Assembly: GCA_029379385.1 (NCBI GenBank)
Contig: CM055614.1
Coordinates: 2,604,001-2,668,000, forward strand
From: Quillaja saponaria
Taxonomy: Eukaryota; Streptophyta; Magnoliopsida; Fabales; Quillajaceae
Length of the DNA stretch: 64,000 bases
Reading direction: 5' to 3'
The position numbers were made by a program, and so were the translations under genes. This document shows, one piece after another, positions 11,007-24,900 of the stretch (its first letter is position 1; every line of letters starts with the position of its first letter). A model generated the notes under the pieces. That model had not been told where the DNA came from. It ran no database searches and saw nothing but the letters and a program-made list of their open reading frames with translations.

Positions 11007-12381
11007 CTTAGCTAGGTAGTCCTCTATTCAATTTGATAACCTTTATCTTTCACATAGCTAGCTAGAATTGAGGTAACTTAATTATTAGAGCTCAAGTTCA
11101 TTTTTTTTTTGGGACCTAATTATTTATTTCAGTTTGCTACTTAATTATATTCAAACAAAGTTAGTCTCAAAACTACCTCATAAAATGATTGACACTGAAA
11201 CTCGAGAGGTGAGATCGGTGTTGATTGTTGCTTGTTGAAATGCCTCATTCAACCCACAAAGCTTCGAATCAACTAGAAGAACGTGTCGGGGTAGAGGTGA
11301 AATTGTGATCCTTGCCAACATAATAAAACATAATAAAAATGAGATGTAGACTTCAAAAAGCACAATTTTAATATTTAATTTCTAATTAATTTGAGATAAC
11401 TTTACATTTAAGAATGTTTTATATATATGATTTTGAAGTGATTATTTTTTTAATTTTATCTGTTTATTAGTGTACTTGCTTTAATTATTTGAAAAACTCT
11501 TATAAAAAAATATAAGTTTTATAACTGGTGATAGTACTTTTTGAGGTAATAAATATATAAATATTTTATTATTTATTATAGTGATGATCATAATTTTAAT
11601 ATTTATATAATAAATAATTTATTATTTTAAAATATTTTAAATAAAAAAATAAAAAAATATATATCATTGGTGAAAGTTTAATAATTTCCCTTGACTTCCG
11701 AAATACTTATGTTCGTGTTGGCCAGCAAATAAATAACATTATTGTTATTAAATTATTATAATAACTTGGACTCTTGGAGCAATAAATTCAAACACATACG
11801 ATGAAAATATCAAACACAAGGCCAGATGCTTCCTTGTCAGAGCGGAGCGGACGTAGGAGCCGGCAAGTGTAATTACTCCCGCGCGCCTACAAATGTATGT
11901 GTGACAGTGTGAGTCGACGTGTAGGGTTCGTGATTGAAACTTGTCTCACTTTCTCGCTGATCACACATTCTCCACGCGCTTCCAGTCATAAATGTCTCCT
12001 TCCTCTTATCTTCCAACTTGGCAGTCACATTCCTATTCCTACCACCGACGTAGATTCTCACTCACTCCAACGGCTATATTTTGCCACTAATCTTAAGCCA
12101 ATTACTTTTTTGGTCATCAAAATTTAATATTGAAAACATATTTAATGAATTAATCCTAAACCCCTCCGTCTCATAGTTGTTAGTAGGCCTATTCAATTGG
12201 ACCATTTCTAAGCCATCTTCCTCATCAAAATCTTCGCTTTCACTTCCAAACACTCACTTTCCAAAATACCCATATAGCCAAACACCTAACTTTTTACATA
12301 CAACTGCTCATATATATATATATACTCACATACCCTGCATAAACACAAACACTTATTGTAACAAATTAACAGAGTTTGGCT
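11007..12381. other. Intergenic GAD / SAUR-like
   Basis: AT-rich DNA after the GAD stop codon. It contains one copy of an AT-rich MITE-like element (about 11531-11675) and a TATATATA stretch at about 12311-12324 that may serve as TATA box for the following gene. The 11820-12070 part is less AT-rich but shows no convincing protein. Confidence 0.55.
11531..11675. mobile_element. AT-rich MITE-like element, copy 1
   Basis: The reverse complement carries the core AATAAATTATTTATTA followed by an AAAATTATGAT word, as in the other copies listed here. The left end (TACTTTTTGAGGTAATAAATAT) matches the end of the copy at 45938-46080. Confidence 0.45.
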
Positions 12382-12756
12382 ATGGATTGCTTGGTCTTGC
12401 CAGTTACATTGATCAGAAGGCGATGCACAGGTTCGAGATTACGTTATCAACCATTAACGAAAGATGGGTTCTATGAATCGGAGTCTCCGGTGACTGTGGT
12501 TGTCGGAAAAGAAAAGAGGGTATTTTTGGTGGACCCTTTTGTGTTAGAAGAAAACCCATTTCGGGCTTTGATCGACATGATGAAGAAGGATAAAGGGCAG
12601 GAAAACTTTCGTTTGAAAGGCAAGGACCGAGTGATTTTTGTGGATGTGGATGCAATTTTGTTTGAACACATGTTGTGGTTGATGCATAATGATTGTTCTT
12701 CTTTGTTCAAGCTCAATTTAAAGGAGATTATTGACTTTTATGCTATGGATAATTAG
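12382..12756 (+). CDS. SAUR-like auxin-responsive family protein (small, single exon)
   Basis: A 124-residue protein from one exon, starting at MDCLVLPVTLIRRR. It then has SRLRYQPL, a VTVVVGKEKRVFLVDPFVL block, NPFRALIDM, and ends FVDVDAILFEHMLWLMHND... EIIDFYAMDN. The compact basic N-terminus followed by a beta-rich core with a VGKE.R.FLVDP-like line resembles the SAUR-like family, whose members are small and intronless and whose best-known members inhibit PP2C-D phosphatases to promote cell expansion. I am confident that this is a real gene (start, length, codon quality, TATA-like DNA at ~12311). The family name is from memory and only moderately sure. The reading frame stays open six bases upstream, but the first ATG is at 12382. 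Confidence 0.75.
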   Translation: MDCLVLPVTLIRRRCTGSRLRYQPLTKDGFYESESPVTVVVGKEKRVFLVDPFVLEENPFRALIDMMKKDKGQENFRLKGKDRVIFVDVDAILFEHMLWLMHNDCSSLFKLNLKEIIDFYAMDN

Positions 12757-15700
12757 AGAAACAGAGGAGAAAGGAAAAACAGAGTTACTCTGTTATTACT
12801 AATTTGAGTTGTTAGCGTCCTTCTATGTAAAGGATTAAGGAACAGTCTGTGATATTTTCTAAGTGTAATCCTAATAACTCACATGAATATATACGAATAA
12901 ACACACATTTGTAAGTCTGTTTAAGCACTGTGTTCATGATCCTCTTACTTTCCATTCCTTATTCTTGTTGCTTTTTATTCATATTTTTATTATAGCTTCA
13001 TAAGACCATGTTGACTGGACGAAAGAAATAGATTAGTTCAGGTGAGCACAATTCGACTCAGAAACCACATATCTATTAAAAAATGAGTTTAAAAGATAAA
13101 TCTTCAATACAAAGCAACGTTATTCTAAGGCATAAATTTATTTTTACATGAATCAATACTATCCCAAAGAAGACGAAATTCTTTTCTTTCTTTTTTTGGG
13201 TGACATCCCACAAACAATGACGAATAAACAAAAGGAATTATATTATTGACTAATTCATCCTTCATATATTAATTTACATGAAGTTATGCAAATTTGTTTT
13301 GTATTGGTACTTTATTATTATTATTATGTTGTTCACATTGAATTAGTCAGTCCAATTTCTCTTTCTCTCTTTTCCTTGAAAATCACGATTTTACGCGGTC
13401 TACGACATAATAAATTAATGGATTGAGACATCAATGATTAAAATCTTAGTAATAAAGTTTAAGACCCATCCGAAAAAATGAGAGCCGGCATCAATTTCAA
13501 AATAATATGGATATGGGCTGGGCCGGACACAGTAGCCGTTTTGGGCTCCGTTGGCCGACTATGCTAGTAAAGCCTTTTATAGAGTTCGAGAAACGCTTAG
13601 ATATGCTTTGGTCATTTGCACATGAATTTATTTTTTAATTATCACTTTCTTACTTCAATAATATTGAAAACACTTTCATGATAACAATATGAAAAAAATT
13701 ATTAATTACTTCATACTTTTTGAAACAATTTTTTCATATTTTACTTTGGGTTATTATAATTAACGTGTTTGTCCTTGCAACATTATAGGACACCATCATG
13801 TCAAAAACAATCTTTCATAAAATCAAAAGTTTCATGGTTTTGTTGAATATATATATACCATCAACATATTTTATTAAATGTTGGTCCTCATTTTTATTTA
13901 AATAGCTAATCTAATCTAACAAGAAGGCATGATTTGATTAATAACTAAAAATTAAAGCAAGATCCGTAGTACTTTGTCATGATTATCATTTTGGCCCCAT
14001 CATGTTCGAAAATGTGGTTTGCATTTAATCACTCTTATGTTGGAATTGCATACCTCAAATTAAACAAATGAAGAAATAATTAATTAAGTAAAGTGGACAG
14101 CTTACAGCATCAAATAGTGTAAGCACATATGAGCATATATAATTTGATCATTTTATATTTGCACAATAAACGACCTTTACATCAACTTCTTTTGCTAGGT
14201 TTTTATAATCAATATTCCAATACACTATAGCATAATATATAATTCTTGGTAAGCTAAGATGTTTCCGTCCCAACTACTCTTTTCTAAATCATATGTTCCT
14301 GTTTTTCTCATCAACATTATCATTACCATTATATGTGTAAGTGAAAAGAGCTTGCGTAGTATATTTATCGTGTACGGAGAATTTATTTTGTATACATACT
14401 TTTTTCTAGTGAGAATATGAGTCACACATTTTTCTATACACTTAATTCTAACCTACTACACACATATATATATATATACTTCAACTCGTTCTTATTGAAA
14501 GAAAGAAAATTAAACTGTTTGGTCCAATTTCATCTTCTTCATTTGAAGCAGCAGCCAAATTCTATTTGCTGTTGTAAGTTTATGTAAATGGAAAATTGCG
14601 CACTTGCTACGAGCATATGTCTTTCAGAATTAAAATTTTATTAATTGTAAGTGTAAATAGTTTTTACATGTCTTCAGCAATTCCATTGTTCTTATGATCA
14701 TCAAATTGTCGTACGTTCTTAAACTCCATGGATTATGAAAGAAGTAAACATGATTTTCTTTTTCTTAATTTTCAGTGGATTAATTAATACTTACGAAATT
14801 TATTTTCAAATAATTGGTACTGAGGTAACCAAATGAGATTGCTAGCTAGCTACTAAAATGCTTTAAACACACACATATATATGGTCTATAATTTCCTACT
14901 AGAGAGGAAATCAAACATATACCTTTGCAATTTGCTTCTCCTTCCATATGCAACTATATATGGTAATTAATATCATATTCACTTCATGAAGCTATGCACC
15001 CAATTTTGGGATATCTTATACTAGTTGACATATTCATGAGGTTAACATATCATTATTGGATTGTTAATAGTTAATCTGCAACCTAATTAAGGATTTGCAT
15101 GCCGAGGCAAACTAGCTAGAACAATGCTGTAATTAAGTACACTACTTCAACTATTTAACTAAAGTGCATGTATAACGGAATCAAATTCTTCGACTTATAT
15201 AAGCATTTAGCACTATAAGTTGTATTGTACATGAAAACAAAAATATATTAGTGTAGATCACTAGGGAATTCAACGTGAATGTATCAAAGGCAGTACGTAG
15301 TTCTATAAATCCATTCTGATTCTATTACTTTTTCACTCACTTCCTCCCCGAAATTTAGTTGTCCAAGAATATCAAATAGTATTACTATATAGTATAATTA
15401 GAATTTGAGTAGCTAGTTCAATCAATACAAAAGTGATTGAAGCTACTTAATAGTTAATTTATGCAGGAAAATGAACCAAGCTGACTTCCATATATATTTA
15501 AAAACAAAGAAAAAGAAGAAGAAAATAGAGAGTATTTAGCACCTATATATAGTTTAGATAATAGACATGTTGCAAGGCAATATAAAATTCAAAAATATTT
15601 AAATTAGATTACAAAAATAATATTTATATGAAAAATTAACTAAATTTGAAACCATAAAGAAATATATTGTGCAAGAAAGTCAGCTAGCAGATATTTGTTT

Positions 15701-16352
15701 TTTGAGAAAACTAGCTTGCAGATTTATATATTAATGCTTATTCAATGTTAATTTGTTAATTAGCAACACAAGTCCATGCAGCTACAAGGATCTTAAGCCT
15801 TAATTAAAGAAACCCCTTTTGATCACTTTAGTTGTTTATGTGATATGTATTTGTTAAATACTGAAATCTTTCTTACTAAAGGTTCTGGAAACCAACACCA
15901 TTCCATGTTTCAAATTCCTACCATACATATACATAACATAACACATTCGTCAATATAATTACTTAGCAAGGAAGAGGAAATTTTTGTTGGCATCGAATAA
16001 AAACCTAGTAAATACGAAGTACAATGGAAAAATTAAAATTAGGTAGTTGATGTGTGAGCTAATTAAGGCTTTCAAGTTACTTAACATAACAAATTATTAC
16101 AAGTGTTCGTCTCTTGTATAAAACCTTAAAGATTTCTGAAAAAGGAAATAATCACTTAAGACAGACACAGTTCCAAATGTGATGGACAAAGAGAATTTCT
16201 ATTTCCAGTAAAATCCCAGAAACCACAATTTCAAAGAGACACTCCTACTAGTACACACCAGAGAACTACAACACGATTAAGAATCAAGGAGAAGAAGAGG
16301 AAGTTAACATATGTAAGATACCATATATATACATATAAAGCTAGGAACATAG

Positions 16353-16384
<32 letters not shown>

Positions 16385-16443
16385 GCCCCATGAATTTCCT
16401 GACCTTTAAAGTAACAAACTTGATTAATGGATGAACATTCTCC
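12757..16443. other. Gene-poor AT-rich intergenic region
   Basis: No protein-coding or RNA gene recognised. It contains the likely 3' UTR of the SAUR-like gene (to about 12900), scattered TATATA runs, a GC-richer patch at 13500-13560, and from about 16150 the 3' UTR of the minus-strand AHL gene. Confidence 0.6.
16355..16384. repeat. (TA)n microsatellite in the 3' flank of the AHL21-like gene
   Basis: A run of about 15 TA units just downstream of the AHL21-like stop codon on the minus strand. Confidence 0.9.
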
Positions 16444-17307
16444 TCAAAATGGTGTACGCCCAGATGAGTTTCCCGCCCATCCATCAACTGGTAACTGAAC
16501 ATTCTGCATATTGAGGGGCAGATTGAAAAATGGCAGCCCAGACGACGAGTCCGGAAATGGGTTATTCCCCAGATTTCCACTTCCACCACTACCGCCACCT
16601 CCTCCACCTGAACCCTGAGAAGCACCTGGTGGTTGTATCTGAAGCTGTTCCTCTTCATCCAATGGTAATCTCTCGTAGGCCACGTTAGTAAACGAAGCAG
16701 CGATCACAATAACAGGCCCTGCCGCGGTCAACTCACCCACCACACTTCCTCCAACCACTTGCCCTTGACCGCCAGCCAAGAATATAGTCAAGCTGGTTGC
16801 TCCCGGAGGAGCTGGTGGAGGCAGGAACGATCCGGTCAAGGACAGTATCTCAAACCTTCCGTGCAAGGTTACAATAGCTCCTGCCGCCGCCGGCTGCCTC
16901 AAACTAACATTAGTCACGGTTCCACTTCCACTCAAAATACAGATCCCACGCTGGCGGCGCCGCGCGTAAGTCGCCACGCAATCAAACACATCGCAGCCGT
17001 TACCCACTTCAAGAATATGTGCCCGGAGCGTGTTGGCACTTTCTCGCGTAATAATCACTGGCGGTTTCGATTTGTTTTTGGAACCGGGTGGTCGGCCACG
17101 TGGTCGGCGAGCCACGATGTCTCCGAGCCCAGCTGAGGCCGAAACAAGCTCAAGACCTTGGTGGGGACCATCTTCGCTGGAATATTGGGTTGCCTGATTG
17201 GCATCTTCTTCGGAATCTTGTTGGTGGTGAAGGTGCAAGTCGGGTCTGTGAAGATTGTGAACAAAGCGAGAAGCTGCAGTGCCTAAATCCAGACCAGCCA
17301 TAGACAT
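16444..17307 (-). CDS. AHL21: AT-hook motif nuclear-localized protein, intronless clade (AHL21/GIANT KILLER or AHL23-like)
   Basis: A 287-residue nuclear DNA-binding protein from one exon. A second in-frame Met at residue 3 begins MAGLDLGTA, the usual start of these proteins, so translation could start at 17307 or 17301. The N-terminus carries [10 protein letters not shown] single type-I AT-hook, [12 protein letters not shown], is at residues 68-79. The PPC domain spans about 83-207 and includes [52 protein letters not shown] and [12 protein letters not shown] Gly/Ser-rich linker and a C-terminus [17 protein letters not shown]...GW match AHL21/AHL23. In Arabidopsis AHL21 (GIK) acts in floral organ patterning downstream of AGAMOUS by repressing targets such as ETTIN; the same role here is inference. 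Confidence 0.95.
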   Translation of the reverse strand: MSMAGLDLGTAASRFVHNLHRPDLHLHHQQDSEEDANQATQYSSEDGPHQGLELVSASAGLGDIVARRPRGRPPGSKNKSKPPVIITRESANTLRAHILEVGNGCDVFDCVATYARRRQRGICILSGSGTVTNVSLRQPAAAGAIVTLHGRFEILSLTGSFLPPPAPPGATSLTIFLAGGQGQVVGGSVVGELTAAGPVIVIAASFTNVAYERLPLDEEEQLQIQPPGASQGSGGGGGGSGGSGNLGNNPFPDSSSGLPFFNLPLNMQNVQLPVDGWAGNSSGRTPF

Positions 17308-18379
17308 ATCTAAGAAAGACGGAGAGAGAAAAAAATAATAGTAAAAGGAAAACAGAAAACAAGGAAAATTATTTTTATTATTGCTACTATTAAATATATT
17401 GATGATAATCTAAGTAGGAGCAAATTTTTTTAAACTGGTTATTTTAAGAGTTTCGCTTTTGTTTACTTTAAGGGAAAATTTATACTACTGTATAAATTAA
17501 GAAGAGCAATAATAAAAAAGATGGTTGGGAGAGATATAGACAGAAAGAGCTTTGATTTTAGAAACTTGGACGCTGGAATTGGAAAAAAGGGGTTTAAGAT
17601 TGGGGAAAAATTAAACAAATAAGGAGGCACGGGCAGCAAACACCAGAGAATAGATTGCAGAGAAAGGGAAGGGAACAAGGAGTAGATGGAGTTGGAGAAG
17701 GAGAAGGAGAAGGAGAAAGAGACAGAGGAGGTAAAGAAGACAGAGACTCAAAACGCAGTCATTTCTGTCACAACCAAAAGTTTAAACGTAAGCATAAAAT
17801 AATACTAATTAGTTGAGAAAATTCTTAATGTGCTTACTTATTTGAAGGGAATGAATCCAATGTAACTCGTATTAATGATGCGTGAAGACAACGCGAGACA
17901 GGATCAAGAAAAATGTCAATAAATTAAATTATATTTGTTTAATAAGAGAATATTTTATGACGATTTTAGGGTACTATAAATAAATATTTATTAAGATTAT
18001 TGAGAATGGTGTCAAAGTTATTTATTTCATATGTTATATTTTGTAAGATAAATAAATATTAAATAATTATATTAATTATAAATTAATAAATATTCTAAAA
18101 GTATCCTTTAAGAAAAAAAAATATCTCATAAAAACTGACTATGGAATATTCATATTTTTTTTATTAAATAACTGGACAAGCCCAAAAATGTGTATATTTA
18201 TTTTATATATAAAAGTAACTTAATGATAGAAGTTTTTTCTTTTCATAAATATGTCTTTAGTTGTTATTATTATTTTTTTTATTTACTTTTCCTGATTTTT
18301 TTTAATTTTTATATCAATAGGATTGTAATTATTTGAATAATTCTTCTCAATATTAATTAATCTATATTTTTTAATATTT

Positions 18380-18755
18380 ATATGTCAATAGTAATTAAGA
18401 TTGAATTTTTTATTTTTTTGTTTTGTTTAATAAGTACCTAATCATATTAATTTTCTTAGTTTTTTTTTTTTAAATTTATGAATTTTTTTTAAAATATTAC
18501 TTATTGGAAATATAGTTTTCATGATTATAATATTGTTGTTTTAATTTTTAATTTATAATTCTTTTATATTTTCATTAATTATATGTCAATAGTAGTTAAT
18601 ATATACTAAATTTTTAATTTTTGTTGTTTAATAAGTATAATATTTTTAGTTCTTTCAAATTTATGACATATTTTTTATAAAAAAAAATTAAGTATAGTTT
18701 TCATGATTATATATCTTGTTGGTTTAACTTTTAATAGAAGAAATTTTTTATTTTT
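18380..18755 (+). repeat. Diverged tandem repeat, period about 192-201 bp
   Basis: TATGTCAATAGTA occurs at 18381 and 18582; GTTTAATAAGTA, AAATTTATGA and TATAGTTTTCATGATTATA recur in the same order with a spacing of 192-201. A similar word string in reverse complement appears near 36900-36960. Confidence 0.65.
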
Positions 18756-21700
18756 TATTTTTTTGAATTCTACCAAAGGCATTATTATGAGGCTAATCTC
18801 TCCAGCTCTATTGCGACTTGGGCATCCTTAATGCTTTGTCCAAGATTTGAATTTGTGTTATCACTGTAGAAATGCAACTCGCTTATCTTAATTACTCTAT
18901 GGTTTTTTATTATATAAATATTTTTTAATTGTTATTTTGTTTCAAACAGTATACTTATTTTAAATTATTTTCTTACTTCTTCCATAATTCTTATCCATTT
19001 TAATATCAATACTATTGTAATTATTTAATGACTACTAATTTTTTTACCCTATTTATTTTCAATATTAATAAATGTATAATTAATTTTTTTTTCAAAATGG
19101 TATGAATGAACAGAAATATTAATAGTATTTTTTTATAATTATAATATTATTGTACTCTTCTTTCTCAGTATAATTTTTTTTTTTTGTAAATATATATATA
19201 TATATATATTAAAAATTAATTTTTTAATAAATTTATCTATTTGTTTATTATTGTTAACATAAAATATATTTTTTTTTATTACTTATAATTTTTTGGTATG
19301 TGCAACAATTAAATGGGATGGATTTGTTTGATCTTGTCTTATAAATCACGTATTGAATTTTTATGATCTTATCGGGTATAGGAGTTCAAATTTTGACAAA
19401 TTCTGTTCCAAGCACTAGATAGGTGTCAACATGTTTTGGTCAAGAAAATAGATCTTTGGTCTTACTAAATATATGTTGGATATCTAAGAATGAGCCAGTG
19501 TTTTTGACTATGAACAATACCAAACATCTATTTTCTTTTAATATTAGCTAGTAAATGTAAATTAGTAATGGGGATTTAAGAGTGGGTTTCACTGAGATGT
19601 GAGTGGCGCGTGGAAACAAGTGATTCTAAATGTTTGTGTTTCTTGAAAATATATGAACCCTAGAAGGGACAGGGTCAAAGGGAGTATGTGGGTGGGGTTT
19701 AACGGATGGATGTTGTTGGCCAAGGCCCACGGGATGTGGCTCTTACCTGGGTTAGATTAAGTTAACCATGGTTTACTTAAGCACAAGTTGACTGGGTTGG
19801 ATTAAGTTGAAAATTTGAAAAGAAAAAAAAGGTGACTATTTTTATAATATTTTATTACAACAACGAGGAAGGAATGGCCAAGTGGGAGATGGTGCAACGG
19901 CGGGTGGGTCCCATTCTTGTCTTCTTCCTTCTCTCACACTGGACGGCCCTATTGCTCTCCTGTTAGCCGCTGGCCATCTTTGCTTGACTTACCTCCAATT
20001 CTAGCGATATTCGTATACACTACATATACGTAGCGTGTGTGAGCTCAGACTCGGACCAAACCCAATCTTATGTATCTAATTATATTAATTTAATTAGTCA
20101 ACTAATTATTTACTCAATTATCATTGATGAGGTCTTAATTTATTGACATGTGGGAATCTTAATTATCATGCGTCAGTATATTTTTATTTATTTAATTTAA
20201 TTTTTAACTAGTTAATGTCTGTAAAGATTGAATCCTAAAATACTTATCAAGATATTATTATACTATTTGTAACTTTCCCAATGAATTGTAATTATGTTTG
20301 AATTGGTTGTGACTGATCAGTTTCTTCTATTTTTGTGTCTAACCAATAGTTTGAGAAAATAATTAACAAATTAATTACAGTTATAAATGGTTCATAAAAA
20401 TAGTTTTAGTTACAGTCAGTAGACAAGATTAAAACAAGCTTCTTTCCGTGGAAAAAGGAAATAAAAAGTTAAAATAGAGTACAATTGAAACTTTTCCAAT
20501 ACAAAATGTTTTACTTTCATAAAACAAAGAGAGCCAAAGAAGAATGAAAAAGCAACTCAAAGTGAGAGAGATAGCACAACTAATTTAAATATAATGGTCT
20601 TTGAATTATAGCTTTAAGCATCTTTAATATTACTATTATTCTAACTATTTGTTTGGGGATGCCAATAGGGTACCGATAATCCAATCGGAAGGAACTTAAT
20701 CACTTGAATTTGATTATATTTGTTAGGCTTTTCAAATCAGATCATATTATAAGTTAATTATTTAATTAAGAAGCATACAAAACGTCGGTGGGGCTTCATT
20801 GGGAGCAAAACCACGTGTGGGGTTGGGAACCTGTAGCATATAAAAAACTATATACTATATCATTTAGGATGAAGAGCCAGGATAAATAATCTCCTTCATA
20901 TGCAAATTAAATTATATTTATTCAAATTTAAATAAGAATAAAAATAAAACTACCTTTTTTAAAATATATTTATCTAGCAGTATTATGGAACAAATGAATT
21001 GTGCTTTATTCATTTATTTCAGCAATAAAATACATGATTAATGGTACATATATTAATTTACGTTCTCCTTTCCTACTGAATATAAGTAGTTAATTGGATT
21101 TGACATACTTAATTTGTATAATTCTTTTGGTTGACTTAGGAAAATTACTGCATGTATTATATATAATTCATTGTCTTGTCTAAGAGCAATTGTAAGAGTA
21201 AATGAACATTTGCTTCCAAGCAGATAGGTAATAAAAAAAATGGTAAGAGGATTCTTCAACTATATTTTATAATTATAAATAAGAAATATAACTACTATTA
21301 TTAATTTATCTATTTGAGGAAGCAAAAAAGAAGGTCGTATTTATGGGTGACATCTCCTATTGTGGAATAACATAATTAAATTCAAAAAGACTGTTGTGTA
21401 TTGTATGTACTATGTAGGTCTATGTTTATGTATTATATTGTTTTTGTTCATGATAATATCCACAGTTGAAGATGGCCTAGAGTCTATACCCGTCTCACTA
21501 ATTTTTACTATCCTTAAAATGAATAGTACATTTGATTTCATGGAGTGTATGTTATTTTCAGCAAGTGCATGCACAGGTACGAGGTTGTGAGGTACAGAAA
21601 GGTGTCAAAGAATATCTATGTGCCATCTTTGCTCGTCCATATATGTTCCTCAAACAAAGTTGTGGTACTAGGTTAGAACTGGAATATACATATATATATA

Positions 21701-21950
21701 TATGGGACTATCGGACCACATTGGTGCTGACCACATGTGTGGTCCTTAACTGAACTATTTTCCAGGCAGGGACTTGAGGGTCATTATAAACTTTTATTAT
21801 AATAATCTATCTATATTATAGGATGCAGTTTGTGTGATTGGGTACTTTCAGCAAATTACCTCAACGTTTATAAATTTAAATAAAAATATTTTATTTGTTT
21901 TGTCAACAACAACTTGAACACGAAACAAGGCGGCGGTACCTTATCCGCCC

Positions 21951-21951
<1 letters not shown>

Positions 21952-21990
<39 letters not shown>
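21952..21990. repeat. (AT)n microsatellite
   Basis: About 20 uninterrupted AT units next to a GC-rich GGCGGCGGTACC word. Confidence 0.9.
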
Positions 21991-21998
<8 letters not shown>

Positions 21999-24900
21999 GC
22001 GTAAGTAGGTCAGTTTTAATTTCTCCACATATAATAAAAGAAGACAATAATTTTCCAATAATCTATAGGAGGTTTTGTGGCTAAAATTTGTACCAAACTT
22101 GAGGGAAGAAAAGAAAAACATAAATAATTGACAAACCAAGTTATTCCATATAAATACAGGAGGATTCTTATTATAATCTTAATTTCATCTTAGTGAAATA
22201 ATTCATGTGTCCCCAAGAAAAGGAAAAAGAAATAATCATGTGCTAATTAAGGTGCAAGCTGTGGAGGTGTGGGGGATCAGATAAATCACGTGGTGTGTTC
22301 AAAGTCAAAACTGAATGAGAGAGGGGACGTAAAAGGAAGATGGAGTTAAGGCGCACCGTATGGCTGTCGGCCACGAGGCAACCTGTCAAACCTTTGCCAT
22401 TGGGAATTGTTCTGTTTCACTCTCAGACATGTATAAACAAAACTCAGATTTCAGCCCCCTTAAATCCCGGGGGGTGAAAGTCCTGTAAATTTTATTAATT
22501 ATAATCTTCCTACCTGCCCTGCCATTCATCAGACATCGTTCCAACGCCATACCCGGAGGCGCTTGTGACATTCACTTGATGAGCCCCCTTCAACATAAAA
22601 TACTCGTGGTAGTGTAGGGTTATTATGTACACGCAATGACCAAGTTGGTGGGTTTGTCCTTAATATCATTCTTGATTGTGCCTTGAGCAGGTAAGTTCCA
22701 GATTTGTATTGGTCAACTTAGGGTAGGGATTGAGATAGATTACGTAGTTGTTGCAGGGCATTTCTATTGCTACGTACCCTTTCCTTTGTCTTTAGCAACA
22801 TTCGAGATATTAGGAAACCCCCAAATTTTAGGCTACCAGTCCTACAGAGAGAAAGAGATACAAGGTTCAGACTCACTGTTAATGTCGTAAAAAGAAACCC
22901 ACGAGGGTAGAGGGATAACCTAACTTCACCCTCTAAACAAACAAAGACGCAAGCCTCACCTCATTGATTGGACTCGCAGATTTGACCGACCCGATCCAAC
23001 TTTGGAAGATCCACCAACTGGCAATCCCGTAATCTTCTCCCACCTGTCAAAATCAAATGTCAAATGTATTAACTGCTCTAATGACGACACCTGTGGGTTG
23101 ATAATTGGAGGACACTAGAGTTGGCTTTTGCAAACATGTTAAGGACACCTTCCCTCATTCACGGCTTCTACACTTCTAGTTCCAACTTCCACTGGCCGCC
23201 CGCAAGAGCTGCCGGGAGCCACTCTTGACTCTACCATGGTGGTTCAACCATTTACCAAAAAAATTTGCTTCTCAGCTTAAATTTTACATTAACAATTAAC
23301 TCCATTTACCCTAATGAGGATTGTGACAGTAAATTAAAGTAGTAAACAATGAGCTTAAGATTCAAAAATTGAAAAAAAAAAAAAAAAAAAAAAAAAAAAC
23401 CATTGTTATCATTGTCTAATTAATATTGATCAATTATTGAGTGCACTAGCTAGGCTCCCTTATGTTTTTCCAAGCAAGCATGCTTTCATGAAGTCTAATT
23501 AAGTACATGCGCAAAACTGTCGTCTTTTGAGACCAAATTAGTAATATTATAATCTTAATAATAACATCAACAATGTCTAATAATACCGCATTAACGCGTA
23601 TTCGGACATAAACATATAATTTAACTCAACTTAATAACATATTCACATCCATGGACCACATGAGATGTCGTTTTCAAAGTAACTTGCTCATTTTAAAAAT
23701 AATATTTAGCACTTTGGGATATGTATTCTTTTCTATTAATTAAACAATATTTGGCAAATCAAACATCGGTTTAACCTGTTAATTTGTGAAAATGAAATAA
23801 TAGAATATAATAATTCTCAACTGTCAGGTTATTGTAGTGTCCATGACGCATCCAATAACATAAATCTTCCCATCTAAATTATCTTGACGTCTTAAAGTTT
23901 TTTCCAAAGAATTTTTTTTTTCTCTAAAGGTTATATTAATACGAATCTTATACATATTTACTGATGATATCAGATTATATTACTTAATCATAATAAAAAA
24001 TTATATTATTTGCTTAATGTATAACTATCATCATCAATATCACTTATTATTTTCAAATTAACTTATTATTATTGTATTAGATTTTATAACTATCTCATAA
24101 CGATCCAAGATTATCTGAATCTCACATTACTTATTCAAAGTCACATGAAATAGACATCAATCAAGTCAAATTTGAACTTAAAAACTAGTTACCAGTTAAT
24201 TGTGTCCATGAATTTTTTTTTTTAAATGTCACTTTTTTCTTTTTCTTTTTTATATAATTATTCATTTGCTTCTGATTATGAAAGGTTGTCAAACATGGAA
24301 ATGCCTAAACCTACGATAATTTATTTTCTCCATCTTTCTGATCAATATTATAGTATATAAGAAAGTATTTAATTAATATTATCAATAAATATAATAAGAA
24401 TAAAATCAGTTGTCATGCTTGCATCTTTCTGTAACAAATATTTTTTTTTTATGCTGCGTTTATTAATTTGTCTCTCATATTTAGTATTATAAGACTGATA
24501 TGCAACATGGATGTATATAAAAACAATAATTTGAAATTTGAAATTTAAAATTTATTGGTCAAATATTAAACAATGCCATTGTTTTTCAAAAGTAATTCAT
24601 CAAATGCTTGTCGCCTAATAAAATTAAGGATGGTGATGCTCAGTCCAATCAATATTCAACAACATTGGTAGATCTCAGTAAATCTTAGATGCTGTAAATA
24701 CTGTATTCGCTGTACTTTAATTTTCTCGTGGACTATTATATATTAATTTTGTAGAAGACATATAATAAGCAACAATAAAGAGGTAACTAATTTAATTTCT
24801 CACATTTAAAAATATATTTCTTATTTTTATATATCACATTTGAATTTTTTTTTTCAATTTTATTGTTAAATTGTAGATCAACTATAAACTACAGCTTTGA

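Noticed and set aside
16759..17303. Plus-strand reading frames of 70-125 codons opposite the AHL21-like gene
   Set aside because: They are antisense shadows of a GC-rich coding exon, have no family features, and the minus-strand frame is a full AHL protein.
23372..23399. A28 run as evidence of a retroposed gene
   Set aside because: No gene-like sequence or target duplication upstream of the run; simple A runs are common in this DNA.
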